Source: Laceyella sediminis (GTDB taxonomy: Bacteria; Bacillota; Bacilli; Thermoactinomycetales; Thermoactinomycetaceae). Taken from it: 64,000 bases of DNA. Made by a program: the position numbers and the translations under genes. The stretch covers positions 1 through 64,000 of the forward strand of contig NZ_PVTZ01000004.1 in assembly GCF_003003125.1 (NCBI RefSeq), written 5' to 3'. The notes below the pieces were generated by a model. The model had not been told where the DNA came from. It was given only the letters and a program-made list of their open reading frames with translations, and did not search any database. Shown here piece by piece: positions 28,407 through 37,112 of this stretch. The number at the start of each line of letters is the position of its first letter. Position 1 is the first letter of the stretch.

Positions 28407-28575
28407 GTACTCTTCTAATTTATATCTATTTTCAAAAGTGCTAGGGGGTTCCCGCTCTTTCTGAGTCTGGTTCCTTCGCTTGATTAAAAGCGCCCAGTCA
28501 CTCTGCTTCACATCATGCAAGCTTTCGATCAGGGTCATCTATTTCAATGAGCCTCTCTTGGGCGTAATTTAACTT

Positions 28576-29160
28576 CTAGATTGTCATTTTAAAACTATAT
28601 TCCATTTCTCCAGCTAGAGCTTCAGGTGTATCACCAGTTTCTCTGAAATCATGAGTATAAATTTGTTCAAATGGACCAAAATCAATTTGTTTATAAAATT
28701 CAAAGCAGGGGAATCCATCATGGGAACCTTCAATATGTGCAACACCACTTTCGTTAACACGTATAGTTAATAAATAGTCAGCTGCAGGTGCTACTGTATT
28801 TAAAGGATTACTGGCACTTGCCCTCATTTCAAAAGAAACTTCATCAGAGCCCCACACAACATTAGTACATACAATGTTTTCTGTACCTGCTTTTCCTTTT
28901 TTATAATCAATAGAGCCATCTGGATTTGTAATTTTTACAGTTACGATGCAAGCATTTGCATATGTGAAAATTTCTTTTTTATAAAAATCAATAATCACTT
29001 CTTGCTCTAATCTTGACCGCATAGTGTTTACAGCGTTTGGTGTAAATTCACGTGCATCACCAGTATATTCGAATATCCTTCCTGTTGCAGGATCTTTAAT
29101 AGGTTCCAACCAAGCATACGGCGCAAATACACTCCCTCTAATTTTAACGATGTTAGCCAC
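28576..29160 (-). CDS. DUF3238-like protein, tandem copy 2
   Basis: The 194-residue paralogue of the gene at 27731-28315 has REFTPNAVNTMRSRLEQEVI, DFYKKEIFTYAN, GSHDGFPCFEFYKQIDFGPF and the same C-terminal TGDTPEALAGEMEYSF. It starts with GTG at 29160 behind GGAGG. It lies directly downstream of the azoreductase gene on the same strand, so the two may be co-transcribed. The function is unknown. The strong conservation of both copies suggests each is still under selection or that the duplication is recent. Confidence 0.75.
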   Translation of the reverse strand: MANIVKIRGSVFAPYAWLEPIKDPATGRIFEYTGDAREFTPNAVNTMRSRLEQEVIIDFYKKEIFTYANACIVTVKITNPDGSIDYKKGKAGTENIVCTNVVWGSDEVSFEMRASASNPLNTVAPAADYLLTIRVNESGVAHIEGSHDGFPCFEFYKQIDFGPFEQIYTHDFRETGDTPEALAGEMEYSFKMTI

Positions 29161-29208
29161 GAGAAACCTCCGTTTCTAATTCTATATTAGGTAATTCACA
29201 ACAATGAA

Positions 29209-29847
29209 CTATTGAGCAAATCGGATAGCAACTTCTTTTGCATAATCAATTGCCTTGGTTTTAATATTTCCTGCTTCTTGTGGCATTTGTGCCATTCCTT
29301 CGGCAATAATTGATTCAATATCGGTAATCCCCATAAAGTTGCAAATAGCTTTCACAAAACGATCTCCAAATTCAAGTTCTTTCATAGGACTTTCTGAGTA
29401 AATCCCACCTCGTGCTTGAATATGAACAGCTTTTTTATTTGTTAACAATCCAACAGACCCTTGTTCTGTATATTTAAAGGTTTTTCCTGCAATACAAATG
29501 ACATCAATATATGCTTTCATTTTGGGAGGAACACTAAGGTTCCACATAGGAGTCACAAACACATACTTGTCCGTGTTAGCAAACTGATCGGTTAACTCAT
29601 TAATGCGACTTACTTTTGTTTGCTCATTATTAGATAACTCCTCAAATGGTATTCCTTGGCGAAGTTTACTCCAGCTATTTAACACATCTGCATCAATATA
29701 AGGGATATCCATTTTATACAGATCAAGATGCATGATTTCATCATTTGGTTTTACTTGTTGATACGCGCCTAAAAATTCTTTAGCGATAGACAAACTAAAA
29801 GACTCCATTTCTGTTTTAGGATTTGCTGTGATATATAACACTCTTGC
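29209..29847 (-). CDS. azoR: FMN-dependent NADH-azoreductase
   Basis: The 212-residue flavodoxin-fold enzyme of the AzoR/AcpD family reduces azo bonds and quinones with NADH. The FMN phosphate loop region is [19 protein letters not shown]. The central motif is [20 protein letters not shown], followed by the GGIYS loop ([11 protein letters not shown]). ATG 29847 begins [11 protein letters not shown]. In Bacillus such genes are controlled by MarR-type quinone or thiol sensors, and a MarR gene is divergent here. Confidence 0.9.
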   Translation of the reverse strand, partial: ARVLYITANPKTEMESFSLSIAKEFLGAYQQVKPNDEIMHLDLYKMDIPYIDADVLNSWSKLRQGIPFEELSNNEQTKVSRINELTDQFANTDKYVFVTPMWNLSVPPKMKAYIDVICIAGKTFKYTEQGSVGLLTNKKAVHIQARGGIYSESPMKELEFGDRFVKAICNFMGITDIESIIAEGMAQMPQEAGNIKTKAIDYAKEVAIRFAQ

Positions 29848-30045
29848 CATTTGCTCATCATTCCTCACTTGTTTTCATGTCTGTATTTCCTAAACGGTGT
29901 AAAATTATTTGGGTATCCATCCCTTTCACCTATAATAGTTTATCATTCAACAGTTCACTAGTAAACCACTATCTTTTTCTATTTAATGGTAAATAATCTT
30001 GTTTTAGAGGGATTCATTTATAAAAATAGTCGCTTGGCATCATGA

Positions 30046-30058
30046 ACTAAACTTTAGT
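30046..30058. promoter_or_regulatory. Palindrome between azoR and marR
   Basis: ACTAAA-C-TTTAGT lies about 35 bases ahead of the marR start. It is a candidate binding site for the MarR protein. Confidence 0.45.
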
Positions 30059-30092
30059 ATCATTATTGGAAAGTGAAGGAGAGTAAAATCAT

Positions 30093-30551
30093 ATGGATAA
30101 TCTATTTGAAAATAATGTAGGAAAATATACATCGATCATTTGGCGCCATGTTCAGTTATACTTGGCTCAGCGTTTGGAATCATTTGGAATCGGTTCAGGA
30201 CAATATAACTACTTGTTTGCTCTATATGAAAATGATGGTCAAAGCCAGCAAAAGCTCAGCGAATTGCTATTGGTTAATAAATCAGCAACAGTCAAAGCAA
30301 TAAATAAACTAGAGGAGTTAGGTTTTGTTGAACGTCGAGTCAATCAGGAGGATAAACGTTACTATCATGTTTATCTAACATCCAAAGGCTGGTCTGTTAT
30401 GCCTCAATTAAAAAAAATTGTAGCAGAAGTTCAAGAGGAATTATTTCGTGGCATGTCAGATGAGGAAAGAACTCTGTTATTACGCCTTATGCGTAAAATG
30501 GCTCATAATATTACTACTACCGTACGCCAAGACTGCAATGTAGATAGTTAA
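30093..30551 (+). CDS. MarR family transcriptional regulator
   Basis: The 152-residue winged-helix repressor has the MarR core at about residues 50-105: QQKLSELLLVNKSATVKAIN, KLEELGFVERRVNQEDKRYY and HVYLTSKG. One Cys is near the C-terminus (RQDCNV) and could act in redox sensing, but that is speculation. It is divergent from azoR, 245 bases apart, with a palindrome between, so control of the azoreductase/DUF3238 unit is likely. The segment is AT-rich. Confidence 0.88.
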   Translation: MDNLFENNVGKYTSIIWRHVQLYLAQRLESFGIGSGQYNYLFALYENDGQSQQKLSELLLVNKSATVKAINKLEELGFVERRVNQEDKRYYHVYLTSKGWSVMPQLKKIVAEVQEELFRGMSDEERTLLLRLMRKMAHNITTTVRQDCNVDS

Positions 30552-30552
30552 T

Positions 30553-30615
30553 ATACCAGTAAGTTACTGGTATTCAGCTTGTCGACAAAGTCTGTTATTG
30601 CAGGTCGACAAGCTG
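30553..30615 (+). terminator. Two consecutive hairpins behind marR
   Basis: ATACCAGTA/TACTGGTAT (30553-30573) is followed by CAGCTTGTCGAC/GTCGACAAGCTG (30575-30615, 12-bp perfect arms). Neither has a strong T-run. Confidence 0.55.
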
Positions 30616-30718
30616 AGCAACCCTTGTAATGCTTTTTTCATGGCTTCTTTCGTTTGTTTCCAGTACCAGAATATCTGGGGCGATCAAAACCGGATAATTT
30701 TTGCCGCAGAACATAAAC

Positions 30719-30756
30719 AACCCCCATTCAGCGTAAGGATAAGCTAAATGGGGGTT
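30719..30756 (+). terminator. Terminator-like hairpin ahead of a small ORF
   Basis: AACCCCCATT pairs with AATGGGGGTT, followed by TAATTTTA on the plus strand. It lies 27 bases before a small ORF, so it is either the end of an upstream transcript or an attenuator. Confidence 0.55.
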
Positions 30757-30782
30757 TAATTTTAGATTGAGGAGGCGGCACG

Positions 30783-31037
30783 ATGAACCATTCATTCAGA
30801 TTGCTACCTGGTGAACAAGCGACGCTCTCTTGTGGCACTTCACCCTTTTTGTTTCGAATCGATATCCTCATCCGCCCGCACGAAACGATCCGCATTCTCC
30901 GGCATGTGAATGGCGCACGACTAGAGCGGATTTCGGAACAGTCGGAAAGTAACACCATCTCCGTCCCCGACCGTTCTTTAGTGCATATACGGTGTTCTGC
31001 TGAGGAATGGGATTTTTGCCTTGACTGCATCAATTGA
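30783..31037 (+). CDS. Small protein of unknown function
   Basis: An 84-residue frame has an excellent ribosome site (GAGGAGGCGGCACG before ATG). The sequence (FRLLPGEQATLSCGTSPFLF, RIDILIRPHETIRILRHVNG) suggests a small beta-rich protein. No signal peptide is seen. No family was recognised; the start signal and the composition argue for a real gene. Confidence 0.55.
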   Translation: MNHSFRLLPGEQATLSCGTSPFLFRIDILIRPHETIRILRHVNGARLERISEQSESNTISVPDRSLVHIRCSAEEWDFCLDCIN

Positions 31038-31063
31038 TCTGCCTACTGGAAATATCTCGCATC

Positions 31064-31540
31064 TCAAATAAAAAGATTGATGTTCCCATCATTGGCCTCT
31101 GATATATAGGTGGCCACCCCGGCAAATTCCATGCCGTCTATCAACTCTTCCTTTTGTATACCTAGCACTTCCATCGACATGGTGCAGGCAATCAGCTTAA
31201 TATCCAATTCCAATGCCATCTGGATTAACTCGTTCAACGTAGCAACATTTTTCTTTTGCATAACCCTTCGCATCATGATCGGCCCCAAGCCGGCGAAGTG
31301 AAGCTTGGACAACCCCAGCTTCTCGGGGCCGCGGGGCAAAAGCCAGCCAAATGTCTTGTCCATCCAGGATTTTTTCACATTGACCACTTGGTCTTTTCGC
31401 ATGATATTAAGACCCCAAAACGTAAAAAACATTGACACTTGATTTCCCATAGCTGCTGATCCGGTAGCTATGATAAAGGCAGCCAATGCCTTGTCCAAAT
31501 CACCGCTAAACACAACCATCGTTGTTTTTTTGCCGTTCAT
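31064..31540 (-). CDS. DsrE/DsrF/DrsH-like family protein
   Basis: The 158-residue protein has the DsrE-like pattern TTMVVFSGDLDKALAAFIIA, then MGNQVSMFFTFWGLNIMRK and the conserved Cys in IKLIACTMSMEVLGI. It ends in FAGVATYISEA. Such proteins work with TusA-like carriers in sulfur transfer. The TusA-like gene is three bases upstream, so the two form an operon. The Cys in the ACTMS segment is the likely persulfide site. Confidence 0.88.
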   Translation of the reverse strand: MNGKKTTMVVFSGDLDKALAAFIIATGSAAMGNQVSMFFTFWGLNIMRKDQVVNVKKSWMDKTFGWLLPRGPEKLGLSKLHFAGLGPIMMRRVMQKKNVATLNELIQMALELDIKLIACTMSMEVLGIQKEELIDGMEFAGVATYISEANDGNINLFI

Positions 31541-31543
31541 GGG

Positions 31544-31783
31544 TCAATCCTCTCTTCGTCCTTTTTTGATCCAAAAGCGATACGTCGAGCCATCGGTTTG
31601 TTGTTTAACGATCGTATGCCCATTTGCTCGGGCCCACACCGGAATGTCTTGTAACGCGCCGGGATCAGTCGTGTGCAACTCCAAAATTTCATTCACGGAC
31701 AGTCGCTCGACCGCTCGCTTGGCTTGGATCAAGGGGACGGGACATTGCAAGCCTTTGCAATCAAGCACATGATTTGCTTCCAT
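31544..31783 (-). CDS. TusA-like sulfur carrier protein
   Basis: The 79-residue protein has the TusA signature DCKGLQCPVPLIQAKRAV with the CPxP active-site Cys, followed by LELHTTDPGALQDIPVWARA. ATG 31783 is preferred over the ATG at 31792 because AAAGGA would abut the earlier one. It is first in an operon with the DsrE-like gene. The role is to pass persulfide sulfur; the final acceptor is unknown. Confidence 0.9.
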   Translation of the reverse strand: MEANHVLDCKGLQCPVPLIQAKRAVERLSVNEILELHTTDPGALQDIPVWARANGHTIVKQQTDGSTYRFWIKKGRRED

Positions 31784-32071
31784 ATCGCGCATCCTTTCTT
31801 TTTAAAATATCTCCACCAAAATATAGACAGATGCTCCTTGTTTGGTAAGATGAGAAACGGATTGACCCATCCGCGTTCGGTTTAAACGGGATCGAATCAA
31901 TTTTTAATTTTTTTGAATAATATACGTATTACCATCATAAATAAAATTCAGATTGTGTGTCAATCAAATTTTGACCACTCAGTTAGATTTGCTAAAAGGG
32001 ACACAGATTGTTAAGATTTTCACATTCAAGGCAGGCACCTTTTATGGTTAACTTAATGCTGGGGTGATAGT

Positions 32072-32374
32072 ATGCTCAAACAACCTTTGGGTCGATTGCG
32101 TGTCATTGGCTTTCTTGAAGGAATGTCATATCTCATTTTATTATTTATCGCCATGCCCATGAAATATTTGGCTGACTATGCCATGGCCGTCACAATCACC
32201 GGCGGATTGCACGGATTGCTGTTCGTCCTCTTCATAGCTGCTGTAGGCCATGTTTCCATTGTAAACCGCTGGTCTGTGAAACAAATCATCGGCGCGCTGA
32301 TCGCTTCGGTCATTCCATTTGGCACCTTTGTGTTGGACAAGCGCTTAAAGGAAAGCCACTCTCGTGAAGGATAA
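32072..32374 (+). CDS. DUF3817 membrane protein
   Basis: The 100-residue protein has three membrane segments (about residues 10-28, 38-58, 68-86). The family pattern is LRVIGFLEGMSYLILLFIAM, PMKYLADY, GGLHGLLFVLFIAAV and PFGTFVLDKRL. It resembles YdzA-type proteins; the function is unknown. A terminator follows. The 280 bases upstream hold no gene. Confidence 0.85.
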   Translation: MLKQPLGRLRVIGFLEGMSYLILLFIAMPMKYLADYAMAVTITGGLHGLLFVLFIAAVGHVSIVNRWSVKQIIGALIASVIPFGTFVLDKRLKESHSREG

Positions 32375-32405
32375 AAAGATGGGTAGCTAATCACCCATCT
32401 TTTTA
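32373..32405. terminator. Bidirectional terminator
   Basis: AAAAAGATGGGT pairs with ACCCATCTTTTT between convergent genes. Confidence 0.85.
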
Positions 32406-32415
32406 TCTGCCATGA

Positions 32416-32601
32416 TTAATTCCATTCATCCCGATGCAGCTTGATGAACTCCAGATATTTTCGCTTCATCTCGAGCCGTTCATGATCAAACAATCCATTT
32501 TTCATCAATTGCATAAATTGTTTTCTTGTGATGGAACCTTTTCGATAAAGGCGGTTTAACCGTCTGCGCTCTTCAACCGGAAGCTTCTGAATCTGGTTCA
32601 T
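32416..32601 (-). CDS. Small basic protein coupled to a GAF protein
   Basis: A 61-residue highly charged protein (LPVEERRRLNRLYRKGSITR, KQFMQLMKNGLFDHERLEMK) overlaps the end of the GAF gene by 29 bases. GGAG stands at a good distance from ATG 32601. The gene order and overlap suggest translational coupling and a joint role. No family was recognised; the sequence is predicted helical. Confidence 0.6.
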   Translation of the reverse strand: MNQIQKLPVEERRRLNRLYRKGSITRKQFMQLMKNGLFDHERLEMKRKYLEFIKLHRDEWN

Positions 32602-33553
32602 CACCTGTCTCCTTCCGTTTGTTCAAATCAATGTGGATCAGCGGATAAATCAGGCTCGCAAAAAGAATCGCTCTTTCGATTTCTATTTTCTCATACGCGT
32701 CAACGGGCGTTCCCGTGACTGATAATACCCCAATTGTTTTTCCATCCAGCGAACCAGCCTTGATGGGGACGCACAAAATGGTGCGATACACCTTGCGAGA
32801 TAACTCTTTGCGGTCGTATTCATACTCCAAATTCTCAACATCTGGGACATAATACAGTTCATTCGTGCGATACGCCTTCCCTGCCGAACTTCCGATAATC
32901 GGCGGGCGGTAAAATTTGACCCGGTGCGAATGTCCACTGGAATGGGCATAATGGATCAAGCAGTCTTCTTCGGGATGTTTGACATGGATGATACAACGCG
33001 GATTTTTCTCGCGAAAGCCCTTAAACGTATTGACAAGATAATCCAGAAGATTCATGAAAATGTCGTCACGGTTTTGGCGGAAATGCTCTTCTTCCACGAT
33101 TGCGGTGGCGATTTCATCCGCAGTGTACATGATTTGTGACATCGTGTAAGTCTCATCGTCGTACCGGTTATCCAATTCTTCATACAGTTGTCGTAGTGTA
33201 TTGATTTCTTGGGTCAGTTTGTTCACCTGTTTTTTCCCTTTGGTTATCTCCAGTTCTTTTTCTTTGATCAGTTCAAGCAATTCTTTCCGTTCTTGCTCCA
33301 GCAAAATAACTTTCTTTTCAAGCTCATCATTTTCCTCCTGGCACCGTTCCAATTGGATTAACGTCACTTGCCTCCCTTGATCTGTTTCTTCCAAGTTACG
33401 TCCCATCCAATCATTTTTTCCGGTGCCATAGCGATAAAGATGGATGATAATCATGACGACCAATCCAGCAGCAACAATATATGCGAGGAAATTGAGAAAC
33501 CATCCCGAACTGTCATTCAATATCTCCAATAATTTGATTAAATCTTCCGCCAT
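32573..33553 (-). CDS. Membrane-anchored coiled-coil protein with GAF-like domain
   Basis: The 326-residue protein has one N-terminal membrane helix (about residues 18-42, FLNFLAYIVAAGLVVMIIIH). A long coiled coil follows (about 60-135, QLERCQEENDELEKKVILLE onwards). The C-terminal GAF-like sensor domain (about 150-310) contains IHVKHPEEDCLIHYAHSSGH, GSSAGKAYRTNELYYVPDVE and CVPIKAGSLDGKTIGVLSVT. There is no output domain such as a kinase or cyclase, so it may signal through its 61-residue overlapping partner. ATG 33553 follows AAGGGGAG. Confidence 0.75.
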   Translation of the reverse strand: MAEDLIKLLEILNDSSGWFLNFLAYIVAAGLVVMIIIHLYRYGTGKNDWMGRNLEETDQGRQVTLIQLERCQEENDELEKKVILLEQERKELLELIKEKELEITKGKKQVNKLTQEINTLRQLYEELDNRYDDETYTMSQIMYTADEIATAIVEEEHFRQNRDDIFMNLLDYLVNTFKGFREKNPRCIIHVKHPEEDCLIHYAHSSGHSHRVKFYRPPIIGSSAGKAYRTNELYYVPDVENLEYEYDRKELSRKVYRTILCVPIKAGSLDGKTIGVLSVTGTPVDAYEKIEIERAILFASLIYPLIHIDLNKRKETGDEPDSEASG

Positions 33554-33690
33554 ATTATCTCCCCTTAACATATGGCATCAAACTACAATCCAAATGATGA
33601 CCTATAACAATTATATCGAATATTTTATTTTTTCAACAATAAAAATTTTCCTTTATTTATGGGATAATAGGTGGCAGAGGTGAAAATGGA

Positions 33691-34506
33691 ATGACTGTAA
33701 ATCGTTTAATCCAGAATTTGGAACATTGGAAAGGCAGAGCCGTTGGAAATTGGGGAGTTTGGATCGAAGATTTAACCAGCGCTACCACTTGGGCATGGAA
33801 TGAAACCAAATCATTTTACGCGGCAAGCATCATAAAAGTTCCAATCATGGTTGCCGTTTATAAGCAGGCGTTTCTAGGCCGTTTGGCATTGGCCGATGAG
33901 ATCATCTTGACGGCCGAAGACCAAGTGGGAGGAACAGGCGTTCTGCAACATCTATCACCAGGGCTGCGCCTCTCGGTACAAGACTTGACCACACTGATGA
34001 TAATCCAAAGCGACAACACCGCCACCAATATCCTTATTGATCTGTTGGGGACGGAAACGATCCGTGAAACCATGGATGAACTTGGTATGCGACAAAGTAC
34101 CTTTTACAACAAGTTGATGATCGTACCAGCGGAGCCAGCAGGCCTGAACATGATTACCGCAGCAGATGTTGCCCGATGCTTCCGCCACATCGCTCAGGGT
34201 AAGGCTGTATCGCAACATGCAAGCAGACAAATGGTCGAAATCTTAAAAAAACAGCAACTCCGAGACTGTTTCCCGACGGGACTACCAAGCCAGCACGGGG
34301 ATATCATCGGCTGGTTACCGGAATGGGAATTGGCCCACAAGACAGGGATGGTCACCCGAACGCTGCATGATGCTGGTATTTTATTTACCAAGTCACGGGC
34401 GGTGGTGATGGTTGCGCTGAGTGAGGAGTGTGAATACGAGCAAGCACAACAACAAATGAAACAATTGGCCCGTTTGGTATATGAGGCATGTTTTGAATCC
34501 GATTAA
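33691..34506 (+). CDS. Class A beta-lactamase-like serine hydrolase
   Basis: The 271-residue protein has the penicillin-binding motifs SxxK (ASIIK, about residue 45), SDN (QSDN) and KTG (HKTGM). There is a class-A-like EPAGLN segment that is one residue longer than the omega-loop motif ExxLN. No signal peptide is visible, unlike secreted beta-lactamases. A role in peptide or ester hydrolysis is as likely as beta-lactam resistance. Confidence 0.82.
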   Translation: MTVNRLIQNLEHWKGRAVGNWGVWIEDLTSATTWAWNETKSFYAASIIKVPIMVAVYKQAFLGRLALADEIILTAEDQVGGTGVLQHLSPGLRLSVQDLTTLMIIQSDNTATNILIDLLGTETIRETMDELGMRQSTFYNKLMIVPAEPAGLNMITAADVARCFRHIAQGKAVSQHASRQMVEILKKQQLRDCFPTGLPSQHGDIIGWLPEWELAHKTGMVTRTLHDAGILFTKSRAVVMVALSEECEYEQAQQQMKQLARLVYEACFESD

Positions 34507-34689
34507 CCCCCCAACACAAAACGATGCGCCGCTCATGCAATAAACGGCGCATCGAGTCCAGCATCAGCACCAATGGTAAGTAAGGTATCATCACCTCTTG
34601 ACTACAGTTTGATTTAAAGTATTCACATCAATTTATAGCTCATTATGGATGATCTAGTGATTCAGACCATCTATTACATGCCTCCCGGC

Positions 34690-34947
34690 CTAATCTTTTG
34701 CTTCCATCCACATGCCTTTCACCAAGACCGATTTGATAACCCAACGCTCTCCATCTTTGACGCATGGAAAACGAATGTCCTCATCAGGGTGATAAAGGTA
34801 CAAGTGCCGATCCGTCTGCAATAACACAATGCTTTCGTGTATCAATCGTTCGATCTCCTGGCCTGTTAAATTTTTCCCCAACCTCTCTTCCAAGCGTTCA
34901 CGCAGATGGCGCGAAAAATGAAAGAAACGTCGGTTAAAGGCAATCAC
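34690..34947 (-). CDS. Small partner of the S1 protein, copy B
   Basis: The 85-residue protein starts with GTG inside the end of the S1 gene (14-base overlap). It aligns over its whole length with the frame at 10953-11204: HLRERLEERLGKNLTGQEIE, LYLYHPDEDIRFPCVKDGER and WVIKSVLVKGMWMEAKD. Short helix plus beta strands are likely. No family is certain; a distant likeness to DUF4258-type proteins is possible. Its presence behind both S1 genes makes a functional pair likely. Confidence 0.75.
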   Translation of the reverse strand: MIAFNRRFFHFSRHLRERLEERLGKNLTGQEIERLIHESIVLLQTDRHLYLYHPDEDIRFPCVKDGERWVIKSVLVKGMWMEAKD

Positions 34948-35485
34948 CTGCCTGCTCTACTTCTTTCAAAAAATGATACACCAAGTCTCGTTTAAATCCT
35001 GGAAGCGCTTTCATCATGGTTATGGTAAAGTGGAAAACGCCCATTCGCTTAACCAATTCCTGAATTTTCTTCTTAGAATTATCTGACACTAATCCGAATT
35101 CTTTGGAGAAAAATTCGATGATGTCATCGATCTCCTCTTTAGGCAGCTCTTTTTCGGGCAATTTGTCTTTCATCTCTTTAAGCACGGCGAAGGGAGTCTC
35201 TTCTCTTTCCGCCAAATGGATCAATGACAATTCCAGTTTGTTGTCTTCCTTGATCTGTTTCACTTGGGCCTCTAACAAGTCGTTCACTTCCAGATTAAAA
35301 CCGGGGGGGATTTGCGATATATGGATCAGGCCAGGTACAAGATGTTGATCCTTGGTCACCACAAATGCCCCATAATCCACCAACTTCGTGACGCGGACGG
35401 GTACCATTTCACCTTCTTCATAAGGGACAGCATGTTTACGGCTAGTTTTGTTCAAATATTGTGAAATCCTCTCGTCGATGCCCAT
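34934..35485 (-). CDS. S1 RNA-binding domain protein, copy B
   Basis: The 183-residue paralogue of 10418-10963 has its S1 domain at about residues 25-98 (VPVRVTKLVDYGAFVVTKDQ, GLIHISQIPPGF, KEDNKLELSLIH). The same C-terminal extension is present (IIEFFSKEFGLVSDNSKKKI, FHFTITMMKALPGFKRDLVY). GGAGGAGAGAA precedes the ATG. The two copies have diverged enough that the duplication is old. RNA or ribosome binding is expected from the domain. Confidence 0.85.
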   Translation of the reverse strand: MGIDERISQYLNKTSRKHAVPYEEGEMVPVRVTKLVDYGAFVVTKDQHLVPGLIHISQIPPGFNLEVNDLLEAQVKQIKEDNKLELSLIHLAEREETPFAVLKEMKDKLPEKELPKEEIDDIIEFFSKEFGLVSDNSKKKIQELVKRMGVFHFTITMMKALPGFKRDLVYHFLKEVEQAGDCL

Positions 35486-35642
35486 TCTTCTCTCCTCCGT
35501 TTTTTTTGGTACTTATCATTATATAAGAAAGGACGACTTTCGTAACAGTGGGCAATTCTGTTTTTTTCAAACAAATCTAGACCATCCGAGGCGATTACAT
35601 CCAAAACCTTCCGCGGTAAAGGGTTAATCAACAAATAATACA

Positions 35643-35690
35643 ACGGCCAGGGCTCCTGCAAGGGATAGCGATTGCAGGAGCCCTGGCCGT
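35643..35690. terminator. 19-bp perfect hairpin
   Basis: The arms 35643-35661 and 35672-35690 are fully complementary (core GGCCAGGGCTCCTGCAA). It lies just past the deoxynucleoside kinase stop on the minus strand, ahead of the S1 gene. It is a strong terminator-type stem, though the T-run is poor. Confidence 0.65.
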
Positions 35691-35707
35691 TTGCATGACT
35701 AACTAAA

Positions 35708-36382
35708 TTAAACGATGATACCCATTTTGTTCAATCTCTTCTTCACTTCAGTAACGACAAATTCAGCATCCTGTTCGTTGTTCACCACATCGATTTCGTC
35801 CATGTTCACCACCAACACCTCTGAAGCTTTGTAATGGTGATGAACCCAGTCATCATAACCGGACCACAGTGTGCGGTAATAATCCACCAAGCTGGGATCC
35901 TGTTCAAATTCACGTCCGCGCATGCCAATCCGAGTCAGTACCGTTTCAAAAGATGCGCTCAGGTAGACCATCAGGTCGGGGGCCTTTTTGGGCATCCCTT
36001 CGATCTCCTCCAACATATTGTCCAGCAAACGCTCATACGCATGGAATTCCAAATCATTGATGCGGCCCAACTCGTTCAGGGTTTTCGCAAAGTACCAATC
36101 CTCATAAATGCTACGATCCAAAACGTTTTTCTTGTCGGTCAAGGCCCGCTTGATGGCCTTAAAACGCGTATCCAAAAAATGCAATTGCAACAAAAACGGA
36201 TAGCGCATGCGCTCGCTTTCTTCCTCTGATGCGGTATACAACAAAGGAAGCAACGGATTGTCATCAACCGATTCATAAAACACTTTACTGTTCAAGGCCT
36301 CGCCCAACAATGTCGCGACACTGGTTTTCCCCAGCCCAATCATCCCGCCGACTACGATCACTAGTTCGTCACTCCCCACCAT
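35708..36382 (-). CDS. Deoxynucleoside kinase (dGK/dAK type)
   Basis: The 224-residue protein phosphorylates deoxynucleosides for salvage. The P-loop is GGMIGLGKTS (about residues 11-20), followed by FYESVDDNPLLPLLY, the LDRSIYEDWYFAKTL catalytic motif with DRS, and MRGREFEQDP with the lid Arg. These match Bacillus Dgk/Dck. ATG 36382 follows GAGG by eight bases; an open frame extends to 36460. Confidence 0.88.
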   Translation of the reverse strand: MVGSDELVIVVGGMIGLGKTSVATLLGEALNSKVFYESVDDNPLLPLLYTASEEESERMRYPFLLQLHFLDTRFKAIKRALTDKKNVLDRSIYEDWYFAKTLNELGRINDLEFHAYERLLDNMLEEIEGMPKKAPDLMVYLSASFETVLTRIGMRGREFEQDPSLVDYYRTLWSGYDDWVHHHYKASEVLVVNMDEIDVVNNEQDAEFVVTEVKKRLNKMGIIV

Positions 36383-36689
36383 CTTGTTCACCTCTAAGCT
36401 AACTTGCTCATATCGGGTTGTCTTGCTTATATCAGTTATTATCATAACGAATGAATCCAAGCAACTTATAGATCATACCATCAATGGAAGCAATGGCGCC
36501 AGGGGGAAATTTTTACGTCGCCGTCGGACTACCATAGCATTGAAATATCAAGAAGATCCAAAATGAGAGTTCCCATTGCATCTTATCTCTGATCGTAAAA
36601 TATATATATGATTTTTATTTTTATCAATTATTGTAGCGGCAATGCGCGCAATTGTGTGTAGAATTAGGTACATTATGTTAATTTAATAT

Positions 36690-36718
36690 TTTACAAATAA
36701 TGACCGTAAGTTTATAAT
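36690..36718 (+). promoter_or_regulatory. Promoter of the XRE regulator gene
   Basis: TTTACA (36690-36695), a 17-base spacer and TATAAT (36713-36718). The rest of the stretch 36383-36689 is AT-rich and holds no gene. Confidence 0.65.
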
Positions 36719-36755
36719 ATGAAACGAAGACACAATATAATAGAGGTGAAAAAGC

Positions 36756-37112
36756 GTGTTAAAATGTAATCTAGATTTAATCTTAGCTAAAAAGAAATAC
36801 GAAGGATTTATGCTTGATTTAAACGGAAACAAAGTGAAGCCCACCAAAACGAATTTAGCCATCGCCTTGGGCGTAGTGAAACAACAAGTAACCATGTGGA
36901 CAAGCAATACTGCTTATCCCAGAATGGATACACTGTACAGAATGGCAAAAATTTTGGGTGTTTCCACCGATGAGTTGTATACTTTTGAAGAGAGTGAAGA
37001 AGAAATTCAAAAACATAGAGAAGAAATAGCAAAACGACTTAAAGAAGAAGAGGAAAAATCTAAAAAACGAAAAAAAGAATATCAATTAGCGAAACAACAG
37101 AAAAAAGAGTAA
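36756..37112 (+). CDS. XRE-type helix-turn-helix protein with charged tail
   Basis: The 118-residue protein starts with GTG behind GAGGTG. The Cro/C1-type helix-turn-helix is at about residues 30-75 (TKTNLAIALGVVKQQVTMWT, MAKILGVSTDELY). It is followed by a 40-residue Lys/Glu coiled coil (EEIQKHREEIAKRLKEEEEK) to the end. The gene and its upstream DNA are more AT-rich than the neighbours, which may mark transfer. The target is unknown. Confidence 0.8.
   Translation: MLKCNLDLILAKKKYEGFMLDLNGNKVKPTKTNLAIALGVVKQQVTMWTSNTAYPRMDTLYRMAKILGVSTDELYTFEESEEEIQKHREEIAKRLKEEEEKSKKRKKEYQLAKQQKKE

Noticed and set aside
30595-30795. Minus-strand 66-residue frame next to marR
   Set aside because: It runs through two hairpins, has no ribosome site and no recognisable family; it could be a gene scrap but cannot be supported.
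33691-34506. True secreted antibiotic-resistance beta-lactamase
   Set aside because: No signal peptide is visible and the omega-loop motif is one residue too long; a general serine hydrolase call is safer.
35452-35661. 69-residue minus-strand frame upstream of S1 copy B
   Set aside because: It overlaps the start of the S1 gene and a large hairpin and lacks a start signal.
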